NCBI GenBank assembly: GCA_027076245.1
Contig: JALTKC010000285.1
Span: 1 to 5,000 of the forward strand
Direction: 5' to 3'
Origin: Gammaproteobacteria bacterium
GTDB taxonomy: Bacteria > Pseudomonadota > Gammaproteobacteria > GRL18
Length of the DNA stretch: 5,000 nucleotides
The notes beneath the pieces were generated by a model, which was given only the letters and a program-made list of their open reading frames with translations, was not told the DNA's origin and ran no database searches. This document shows, one piece after another, positions 1 through 4,677 of this stretch. The stretch's first letter is position 1. Each line of letters starts with the position of its first letter. The translations under genes were made by a program, and so were the position numbers.

Positions 1-191
1 CCGATACTGACACCCAGCATAAGGATCAGTGAATTAAGAATATAGTCCTGTAATACCGTATCCAGTAAATGCTGCCAGGTTTCGTTGGCACCGTAAAAGA
101 CAAAACTGAATACGGTGAACACCGGTACAGCAAACAACAGGGTAATAACCAGAATACCCCATTGCCAACGGCTGGTTTTTTTTATGGACAC
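1..191 (-). CDS. fbpB: Iron(III) ABC transporter permease, N-terminal part (runs off window start)
   Basis: This is the first 63 codons of an inner-membrane permease of the FbpB/HitB type, which would carry ferric iron delivered by the periplasmic binding protein encoded just upstream. I translated it by hand from the reverse complement. A short basic start (MSIKKTSRWQW) is followed by a hydrophobic first membrane segment at about residues 12-33 (ILVITLLFAVPVFTVFSFVF), then a hydrophilic stretch and the conserved-looking LNSLILMLGVSIG, where the second membrane segment begins. The start is the GTG at 191-189. An in-frame TAA at 209-207 rules out a start further upstream, and only a weak purine-rich sequence precedes the GTG. 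The gap to the binding-protein gene is 44 nt with no visible terminator, so the two are probably co-transcribed. An A8 run falls at codons 3-6. The family call rests on context plus membrane pattern, since most of the gene lies outside the window. Confidence 0.82.
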   Translation of the reverse strand, partial: MSIKKTSRWQWGILVITLLFAVPVFTVFSFVFYGANETWQHLLDTVLQDYILNSLILMLGVSI

Positions 192-235
192 GCGCTCAGC
201 CCTGTTTTACTGCTGAATTTACTGTGGGCAAAGGC

Positions 236-1285
236 TTATTTCCAGCCGGCCCGATCCATAATTTTAACGGCCTCTGCATTATTCACACCCAGTTGATCCA
301 GATTAATACTGTCGGCCTTGAAGCTGCCCCAGCTTTTCAGCAGAGCACTGGGTTCTACGTCGGTACGCACCGGATATTCATAGTTAATATCCGCATACCA
401 GCGCTGTGCTTCCTTAGAGGCCAGAAACTCCAGCAGTTTTTTAGCATTTTCAGGGTGCTGGGCATAACGGGTGACACCGGCACCACTGACATTAACATGA
501 GTGCCACGATCCTGCTGGTTGGGCCAGAAAATGGCAACTGCCTGGGCGGCTTTTTTCTGATCCGCTTTTTTGCCATTAATCATTTTGCCGTAATAATAGG
601 TGTTGGCAATAGCAAAATCACACTGTCCGGCCGCAGCCGCCTTGATTTGATCCCGATCCCCGCCTTTAGGCTTGATGGCCAGGTTTTTGACAAAGGCATC
701 GGCCCATTGCTGGGTTTTTTCCACGCCGTCAGCTGCAATCATGGAAGCCACTAAGGACTGGTTGTAAATATTATTGGAAGAACGAATACAGATCCGTTTA
801 TGAAACTTTGGCTCTGCCAGAGCTTCATAAGTGGACAGTTCCTCTGGTTTAACCCGGTCTTTTACATAAAAAATGGGGCGAGCACGCATGGACAGGCCAT
901 ACCAGTAGCCCTCGGGATCACGAAAATTAGCCGGGATCACCTGGTTAAGAATATCAGACTGTATGGGCTGCAGAACACCGGCCTGTTTGGCGCGATACAG
1001 GCGGCCGGCATCGGTGGTAATAAATACATCAGCATGAGTATTGCGGCCTTCTGATTTAATACGCTGCAGCAAGGCATCGGCCTTACCGGTGATCAGGTTA
1101 ACCTTAATACCGGTCTGCTCGCTGAACCTGTCCACAATGGGTTTGATTAAGGCTTCTTTTCTGGCGGAATAAAGATTCACTTCTTCCCCGGCCAGAGCAA
1201 AACCATTGAGCAACATAAGCGCAGAGAAGATAATCAATGCCGTTATACGGCTTATAGGTGCAAAGTTTCCACATTTGTCAGACAT
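236..1285 (-). CDS. fbpA: Iron(III) ABC transporter periplasmic substrate-binding protein (FutA/FbpA type)
   Basis: This 349-residue periplasmic protein binds ferric iron and hands it to an inner-membrane ABC permease. Residues 14-32 form a Sec signal peptide (ITALIIFSALMLLNGFALA) with a signal peptidase I site after A32. The mature part opens with VNLYSARKE, the usual first strand of this family. Candidate iron-binding tyrosines are Y39, Y174 (in RSSNNIYNQSL) and the run Y230-Y232 (in ANTYYYGKM). The spacing of these tyrosines and the RICIRSSNNIYNQSL segment resemble the FutA/IdiA branch more than the His-containing Neisseria FbpA branch. Length is normal for the family. The ATG at 1285 is the only in-frame start that keeps the signal peptide intact, but no good Shine-Dalgarno sequence precedes it. 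The permease gene follows after 44 nt. A Fur-box-like site and a TATAAT promoter lie upstream, so iron repression is likely. The symbols futA, afuA or hitA would be equally acceptable. Confidence 0.95.
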   Translation of the reverse strand: MSDKCGNFAPISRITALIIFSALMLLNGFALAGEEVNLYSARKEALIKPIVDRFSEQTGIKVNLITGKADALLQRIKSEGRNTHADVFITTDAGRLYRAKQAGVLQPIQSDILNQVIPANFRDPEGYWYGLSMRARPIFYVKDRVKPEELSTYEALAEPKFHKRICIRSSNNIYNQSLVASMIAADGVEKTQQWADAFVKNLAIKPKGGDRDQIKAAAAGQCDFAIANTYYYGKMINGKKADQKKAAQAVAIFWPNQQDRGTHVNVSGAGVTRYAQHPENAKKLLEFLASKEAQRWYADINYEYPVRTDVEPSALLKSWGSFKADSINLDQLGVNNAEAVKIMDRAGWK

Positions 1286-1328
1286 AATAAAATACCATTA
1301 TTGTTGTAAAGGTTATTTGGATTGTGTG

Positions 1329-1357
1329 ATTATAACAGGCTTTATTAAATAATTAAA
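1329..1357 (-). promoter_or_regulatory. Sigma70-type promoter of the iron-transport operon
   Basis: Read on the minus strand, a perfect -10 box TATAAT occupies 1334-1329. A weak -35 box (TTTAAT, 1357-1352) lies 17 bp upstream. Transcription would start near 1322, giving a 5' leader of about 37 nt before the binding-protein ATG. The poor -35 is partly set off by a very AT-rich surrounding sequence. Confidence 0.6.
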
Positions 1358-1372
1358 TAATAACTATTCTCA
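1358..1372 (-). promoter_or_regulatory. Fur-box-like operator
   Basis: On the minus strand the sequence TGAGAATAGTTATTA matches the 7-1-7 Fur consensus TGATAATNATTATCA at 11 of 14 defined positions. It abuts the -35 box of the iron operon (1357-1352), where bound Fur-Fe2+ would block RNA polymerase. A ferric-iron uptake operon is a standard Fur target, and that makes the match credible. The AT-rich sequence on both sides may contain further overlapping half-sites. Confidence 0.65.
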
Positions 1373-1385
1373 TTTGTATTTAGAA

Positions 1386-1413
1386 TTGTTCCAGATGTTA
1401 AGGTGTTTAAAAT
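1386..1413 (+). promoter_or_regulatory. Predicted promoter of the riboswitch-lipA-gcv operon
   Basis: A -35-like TTGTTC (1386-1391) is separated by 16 bp from a -10-like TAAAAT (1408-1413, five of six consensus matches). Transcription would begin near 1420, about 40 nt before the first paired base of the glycine riboswitch. This is the best plus-strand promoter I can see between the divergent iron operon and the leader RNA. It is a prediction from sequence only. Confidence 0.45.
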
Positions 1414-1460
1414 TAGCATAAAAGATGGAAATAATGGACAAGAAACAGTATTATGGGCGT

Positions 1461-1466
1461 TCAATG
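1461..1466 (+). promoter_or_regulatory. Leader strand of a P0-like helix of the glycine riboswitch
   Basis: TCAATG (1461-1466) is perfectly complementary to CATTGA (1621-1626), the last six bases of the inter-aptamer linker, immediately before P1 of aptamer 2. Tandem glycine riboswitches are known to form a leader-linker helix with a kink-turn, and this pair sits where that helix should be. Four bases (CCGA) separate it from P1 of aptamer 1. Confidence 0.55.
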
Positions 1467-1470
1467 CCGA

Positions 1471-1564
1471 TTTGTACGGGAGAGAGTGTCTGTTTTTAAA
1501 AATAAACAGATACCACCGAAGGCGCAACACACCCGGAAACGCTCAGGTTTCAGAACTGTACAAA
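1471..1564 (+). promoter_or_regulatory. Glycine riboswitch, aptamer 1
   Basis: This is the first of two glycine-binding aptamers in the untranslated leader of lipA-gcvTHP. P1 is a perfect 7-bp helix, TTTGTAC (1471-1477) with GTACAAA (1558-1564). It extends to 9 bp with a G-U and a G-C pair (1478-1479 with 1556-1557). The P3 hairpin pairs TCTGTTT (1489-1495) with AAACAGA (1504-1510). It is followed by the conserved core CCGAAGGCGCAA (1516-1527). CTCAGG (1542-1547) is the second conserved core block, and P2 joins the GAG repeats at 1480-1486 to CGCTC (1540-1544). One departure is that the usual GGAC before the P1 3' strand reads GAAC (1553-1556). Glycine riboswitches before gcv genes normally activate expression when glycine binds. 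Confidence 0.88.
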
Positions 1565-1626
1565 CTCAGGAACTATCCGCCAGGAACAGCTCAATGCAGC
1601 TGAAAACCTGCCGATAGCCTCATTGA
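1565..1626 (+). promoter_or_regulatory. Long inter-aptamer linker with its own stepped hairpin
   Basis: The two aptamers are separated by 62 nt, whereas tandem glycine riboswitches such as that of Vibrio cholerae have a linker of only about ten. Most of it folds into a stepped arm. CTATC (1573-1577) pairs with GATAG (1613-1617), CAGG (1581-1584) with CCTG (1607-1610), and CAGCT (1587-1591) with AGCTG (1598-1602) around a six-base loop. AGG (1568-1570) and CCT (1618-1620) can add three pairs at the base. The last six bases, CATTGA (1621-1626), pair instead with the leader at 1461-1466. Confidence 0.7.
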
Positions 1627-1692
1627 CTCTGGAGAGAGATTTTAAGGTTAAATCCACCGAAGGGGCTAAAGCTCTCAGGTAGTTGGACAGAG
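1627..1692 (+). promoter_or_regulatory. Glycine riboswitch, aptamer 2
   Basis: This is the second glycine aptamer and the closer of the two to the consensus. P1 pairs CTCTG (1627-1631) with CAGAG (1688-1692). P2 pairs GAGAG (1632-1636) with CTCTC (1672-1676). The P3 hairpin pairs GATTT (1638-1642) with AAATC (1650-1654). The conserved core blocks CCGAAGGGGC (1657-1666), CTCAGG (1674-1679) and GGAC (1685-1688) are all intact. Its P1 is immediately followed by the predicted expression platform, so glycine occupancy here could directly shape the downstream fold. Confidence 0.93.
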
Positions 1693-1695
1693 GGG

Positions 1696-1777
1696 TGAAA
1701 ATAATTCTGCCGTATCCGTTTGCCGTGCTTTGGCCTGTAATACGCCTGTAGTTATTTTCAGTTATTGTCCATTACAG
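1696..1777 (+). promoter_or_regulatory. Candidate riboswitch expression platform with two exclusive helices
   Basis: Fold A pairs TGAAAATAA (1696-1704) with TTATTTTCA (1752-1760), a perfect 9-bp helix. Inside it CGTAT (1711-1715) pairs with ATACG (1740-1744), and GCC (1722-1724) with GGC (1732-1734). Fold B pairs CTGTAAT (1735-1741) with ATTACAG (1771-1777), a perfect 7-bp helix. Fold B uses bases 1740-1741 of the inner fold A helix and would cross the outer one. No helix is followed directly by a U-run, so control of translation or RNA stability is more likely than intrinsic termination. Only 24 nt separate the end of fold B from the lipA ATG, whose own ribosome-binding sequence (GGGTAAG, 1793-1799) is weak. 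Confidence 0.5.
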
Positions 1778-1801
1778 AACAAACCAGAAACCGGGTAAGT
1801 C

Positions 1802-2842
1802 ATGACTATCGATTCAACTCAGTCACAGCAAAAGACAGAGCATAAACTGCAAAAAAGCAGTTTACAAAACACTACACAGCAGGTTTCCTCTGTCAGTCAG
1901 CCGGATCAAAGCGCTTCCATGACCCGTGCCAAACGATTTATCCCTGTATTTGATCATTCTGACAAACCTAACGGCAGTCGTATGCCGACCTATATTCGTC
2001 AGGCTCTGACGGAAAAAACACATTTTGCTTCTACTGCGGCCAGTGTTCATGGCAACCAACTGGTGACCGTCTGTGAAGAAGCCCATTGCCCCAATCGTAA
2101 TGAATGCTGGAACCGTGGTACTGCAACTTTTATGTTATTAGGTGATACCTGTACCCGGGCCTGTGGCTTCTGTGCCGTTAAAACCGGCCGACCCGGTACC
2201 GTGGATACCACCGAGCCGGCCCGTATTGCTCAGGCTGTGCGGGAAATGGGGCTGGATTTTATTGTCCTGACTTCTGTTAACCGGGATGAACTGCCCGATG
2301 GCGGCGCACAGATTTTTGCGGATACCTACCGTGCTCTGCGTAATGACAAGCCCGATATTGGTGTGGAGTTTCTGACGCCGGACTTTAGAGAATGTCAGGA
2401 GCAGGCAGTAGAAATTATTCAGGCCGCTATGGACGATTCACCCTATACCGGCACACCAGAAATGCAGCTCATCTGGGGACATAATATCGAAACCGTGCCT
2501 TCTTTATATAAGGAAGTCCGTAAGGGCAGTAAATACCAGCGTTCACTGGATATGCTGCGTCTTGCCGGTGAACTGGATAAAGTAGAAACCAAGTCATCAA
2601 TTATACTGGGGCTGGGTGAGACTCGTGATGAGGTCTATGAAGTGATGCAGGATCTGCGGGCCAACAATGTGTCCCGTATTGCTCTGGGACAGTATTTAAG
2701 ACCAACCAAATTTCATCTGCCCGTTAAGGAATACCTGTCCCTTGAATTATTTGCCGAATATGAAGAGCTGGCCAAAGAACTGGGCTTTACCTGGGTAAAA
2801 TCCGGCCCCATGGTACGCTCCTCCTATCACGCAGAAGATTAA
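1802..2842 (+). CDS. lipA: Lipoyl synthase (radical SAM)
   Basis: This enzyme inserts two sulfur atoms into protein-bound octanoate to make lipoate, the swinging-arm cofactor of the H protein encoded downstream. The 346 residues contain both iron-sulfur motifs. The auxiliary-cluster cysteines are C91, C96 and C102 (CX4CX5C), and the radical SAM cysteines are C117, C121 and C124 (CX3CX2C). The C-terminal RSSYHA (339-344) supplies the serine ligand of the auxiliary cluster. The N-terminal 40 residues are Gln/Ser-rich and look disordered. The run LGDTCTRACGFCAVKTGRP resembles cyanobacterial, actinobacterial and organellar LipA rather than the E. coli form. About ten extra residues lie near 209-224, and the usual N/A-HN motif reads GHN (226-228). 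The protein ends right after RSSYHA. The ATG at 1802 is the only good start, since M40 lacks a ribosome-binding site. Its position between a glycine riboswitch and gcvT suggests a LipA serving the glycine cleavage system. Confidence 0.95.
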   Translation: MTIDSTQSQQKTEHKLQKSSLQNTTQQVSSVSQPDQSASMTRAKRFIPVFDHSDKPNGSRMPTYIRQALTEKTHFASTAASVHGNQLVTVCEEAHCPNRNECWNRGTATFMLLGDTCTRACGFCAVKTGRPGTVDTTEPARIAQAVREMGLDFIVLTSVNRDELPDGGAQIFADTYRALRNDKPDIGVEFLTPDFRECQEQAVEIIQAAMDDSPYTGTPEMQLIWGHNIETVPSLYKEVRKGSKYQRSLDMLRLAGELDKVETKSSIILGLGETRDEVYEVMQDLRANNVSRIALGQYLRPTKFHLPVKEYLSLELFAEYEELAKELGFTWVKSGPMVRSSYHAED

Positions 2843-2843
2843 G

Positions 2844-2890
2844 CCTGACCCAATCATTTCCTATCTCTCCGGGATAGGGTCAGGGTGAGG
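2844..2890 (+). repeat. Inverted repeat between lipA and gcvT (REP-like fragment)
   Basis: CCTGACCC (2844-2851) is perfectly complementary to GGGTCAGG (2877-2884). A competing inner helix pairs CCTATC (2860-2865) with GATAGG (2873-2878). The right-hand part, GGGTCAGGGTGAGGG, resembles G-rich intergenic repeats that are common in many proteobacteria. It lies 2 nt after the lipA stop. No U-run follows, so it is not a convincing terminator, but it could slow 3' decay or partly attenuate transcription between lipA and gcvT. The remaining 67 nt up to gcvT are A-rich, with no other structure seen. Confidence 0.55.
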
Positions 2891-2957
2891 GTAATAATGA
2901 AAAAGCAAAAACAGAAATTAAACAAGTAATCAAATAAGCAAAACAAAAAGGTTCTAT

Positions 2958-4073
2958 ATGACCCAGACAGAATTAAAAACCACACCGCTGTTTAATGCCC
3001 ACCAGAAAATGGGCGCCAAACTGGTCAATTTCGGCGGCTGGAATATGCCCATACATTATGGTTCCCAGATTGAGGAGCATCACCAGGTGCGCAAAGAGGC
3101 TGGTATGTTTGATGTCTGTCATATGACCATTGTTGATCTGCGCGGCAGTGATGTTATCGCTTATCTGTCCCGTCTGCTGGCTAATGATGTGGCAAAAATT
3201 GCAGACCAGCCCGGCAAGGCTCTCTATAGCTGCATGCTTAATAATGAGGGTGGTGTCATTGACGATTTAATTATTTATGCCATGGCGCCGGACTGGGTGC
3301 GTGTGGTTGTAAACTCCGCTACCCGGGAAAACGATCTGGCCTGGATGCGCAGTCAGTTGGGCGATAATGCGGTGGAACTGACTGAACGGGATGATCTGGC
3401 CATGATTGCCGTGCAGGGACCTGAAGCCAGAGCACTGGCAGGCGAGGCGCTGGGTGATGACATTGCCGGTGCAGAAGAATTAAAACCCTTTAATGCCTTG
3501 TTGATAAACCAGGGTGCTGACAATGAGCGATTTGTAGCATGCACCGGTTACACCGGTGAAGACGGCTATGAAATTGTCTGTGCTAACGAACAGGCTGAGT
3601 CGGTGTGGAATAATCTGTATGAGGCTGGTGTCAAGCCTTGCGGATTGGGTGCGCGTGATACACTGCGCCTGGAAGCGGGTATGAACCTGTACGGCAGTGA
3701 TATGGATGAAACCACTTCACCTCTGGAAAGCGGCTTAAGCTGGACCGTAGATTTTTCTAATCCGGATCGGCATTTTATTGGCCGTGAGGCACTGGAAAAG
3801 CAGAAAAATGACGGTCTAAAATACCAATTTGTGGGCCTGATCCTAAACGGTAAAGGTGTTTTGCGTGCCCATCAGAAAGTCATTGTTGACGGTGAGGGTG
3901 AAGGTGAACTGACCAGTGGTACATTTTCTCCTACTATGCAGAAAGCCATTGGTTTTGCCAGAGTACCTGTCGGTGCCACAGAACATTGTCAGGTAGAAAT
4001 TCGAAATAAATTACTGGATGCGAAAATTGTTAAACTGCCGTTTGTAAGAAATGGCAGGATTATGGTTGAATAA
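2958..4073 (+). CDS. gcvT: Glycine cleavage system T protein (aminomethyltransferase)
   Basis: This cytoplasmic enzyme takes the aminomethyl group held on the lipoyl arm of the H protein, transfers its one-carbon unit to tetrahydrofolate as 5,10-methylene-THF, and releases ammonia. At 371 residues it is the usual length. The N-terminal folate-binding domain starts with TPLFNAHQKMGAKLVNFGGW. It carries the MFDVxHM signature (50-56) and NNEGGVIDDLI (95-105), in which D102 corresponds to the catalytic aspartate. GYTGEDGYE (197-205) and ARDTLRLEAGMNLYGSDMDE (232-251) are further family signatures, and the C-terminal barrel domain runs from about 285 to the end. Residue 54 is Cys where most family members have Ser. 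The start ATG is preceded by AAGG (2948-2951). The gene lies 115 nt after lipA and 171 nt before gcvH, so the operon is not tightly packed, and both gaps hold inverted repeats. Confidence 0.97.
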   Translation: MTQTELKTTPLFNAHQKMGAKLVNFGGWNMPIHYGSQIEEHHQVRKEAGMFDVCHMTIVDLRGSDVIAYLSRLLANDVAKIADQPGKALYSCMLNNEGGVIDDLIIYAMAPDWVRVVVNSATRENDLAWMRSQLGDNAVELTERDDLAMIAVQGPEARALAGEALGDDIAGAEELKPFNALLINQGADNERFVACTGYTGEDGYEIVCANEQAESVWNNLYEAGVKPCGLGARDTLRLEAGMNLYGSDMDETTSPLESGLSWTVDFSNPDRHFIGREALEKQKNDGLKYQFVGLILNGKGVLRAHQKVIVDGEGEGELTSGTFSPTMQKAIGFARVPVGATEHCQVEIRNKLLDAKIVKLPFVRNGRIMVE

Positions 4074-4089
4074 AGCATAAAAAATATTT

Positions 4090-4172
4090 CCTGGGAGCGC
4101 GGGCATCCTGCCCGCGACAAAAAAATTACAAATCCGAAGTTTTACGCGGGCAAGGATGCCCGCGCTCCCAGG
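4090..4172. repeat. REPIN-like pair of inverted palindromic repeats
   Basis: Two near-identical units face each other. The left unit (4090-4115, 26 nt) and the right unit (4146-4172, 27 nt) are reverse complements except for one extra base in the right one. Each unit also contains its own palindrome, GCGGGCA-TCC-TGCCCGC on the left and GCGGGCA-AGGA-TGCCCGC on the right. Thirty AT-rich bases separate them. The core GGGAGCGCGGGCATCCTGCC is much more GC-rich than the surroundings and is a type of dispersed intergenic repeat I recall from many bacterial genomes. Paired inverted REP units (REPINs) are mobilised in other bacteria by RAYT transposases, none of which is in this window. The transcript could form either one long hairpin or two small ones between gcvT and gcvH. 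Confidence 0.8.
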
Positions 4173-4231
4173 CTGGTAGTAAGATATTTTTTTAAGAATG
4201 CAGAACACAGTTAAATCAGAACATAAGTAAA

Positions 4232-4238
4232 AAAGGTG
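4232..4238 (+). promoter_or_regulatory. gcvH: Ribosome-binding site deciding the gcvH start
   Basis: AAAGGTG (4232-4238) is a good Shine-Dalgarno sequence with 6 nt to the ATG at 4245. An in-frame GTG at 4236 would add three residues (MNN), but it lies inside the ribosome-binding site itself and has none of its own. The ATG at 4245 is therefore preferred. Confidence 0.85.
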
Positions 4239-4244
4239 AATAAT

Positions 4245-4640
4245 ATGAGCGATATACCTCAGGAATTAAAATATACCAAATCACATGAATGGGTGCGTGT
4301 TGAAGAAGACGGTACCTTAACTGTAGGCATTACCGAACATGCTCAGGGGCTGTTAGGTGATATGGTTTTTGTAGAACTGCCGGAAGTGGGCGAGTCTTAT
4401 GAAGCTGAACAGGATTGTGCTGTTGTGGAGTCAGTCAAAGCTGCTTCTGATATTTATTGTCCTGTTGAGGGTGAAGTGGTTGAAGTCAATGAAGAACTGG
4501 AAGACGCACCGGAACAGATTAATGTGAACGCCTACCATGAAGGCTGGATCTTCCGTCTTAATCCCTCTAATCCCGATGATGTGGATAACCTGATGAATGC
4601 TGATGACTATGCCGCATTAGTTGAAGCAGAAGAACACTAA
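4245..4640 (+). CDS. gcvH: Glycine cleavage system H protein (lipoyl carrier)
   Basis: This small acidic carrier protein shuttles the aminomethyl intermediate from the P protein to the T protein on a lipoyl arm, and dihydrolipoamide dehydrogenase (L protein, not in this window) reoxidises the arm. At 131 residues from the ATG it has the normal length. The opening segment, LKYTKSHEWVRVEEDGTLTVGIT, is typical. The lipoylated lysine is K65 in the signature VESVKAASDIYCP. The segment NVNAYHEGWIFRL (94-106) and the acidic C-terminal tail also match the family. It is the substrate that needs the upstream lipA product, which explains why the two genes travel together. The REPIN-like element lies in the 171 nt before it, and gcvPA starts 37 nt after its stop. 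Confidence 0.97.
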   Translation: MSDIPQELKYTKSHEWVRVEEDGTLTVGITEHAQGLLGDMVFVELPEVGESYEAEQDCAVVESVKAASDIYCPVEGEVVEVNEELEDAPEQINVNAYHEGWIFRLNPSNPDDVDNLMNADDYAALVEAEEH

Positions 4641-4677
4641 GCTCCTGAAACCGAGCCCTTGAAACAGAGAAAGTCAT

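Noticed and set aside
176..183. A8 run near the start of the permease gene as a programmed slippage site
   Set aside because: The normal frame is open and encodes a typical permease start. No alternative product is apparent, so the run is most likely ordinary lysine codons in an AT-rich stretch.
224..754. Long plus-strand open frame of 176 codons opposite the iron-binding protein gene
   Set aside because: It lies entirely on the opposite strand of a gene with a clear signal peptide and family motifs. The translation has no recognisable features and no promoter or ribosome-binding site supports it.
1403..1603. Short open frame of 66 codons covering aptamer 1 and part of the linker
   Set aside because: The conserved glycine aptamer core and paired helices explain this sequence. 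The reading frame has no ribosome-binding site and ends in the middle of the linker hairpin.
4090..4193. Intrinsic terminator formed by the GC-rich inverted repeat plus the seven-T run at 4187-4193
   Set aside because: The T-run starts 14 nt after the stem ends, too far for a standard intrinsic terminator. The gcv operon must also read through to gcvH and gcvPA. A repeat element is the better explanation.
4236..4244. Alternative GTG start for gcvH adding three residues
   Set aside because: The GTG overlaps the Shine-Dalgarno sequence of the ATG at 4245 and has none of its own. The ATG gives the normal family N-terminus.
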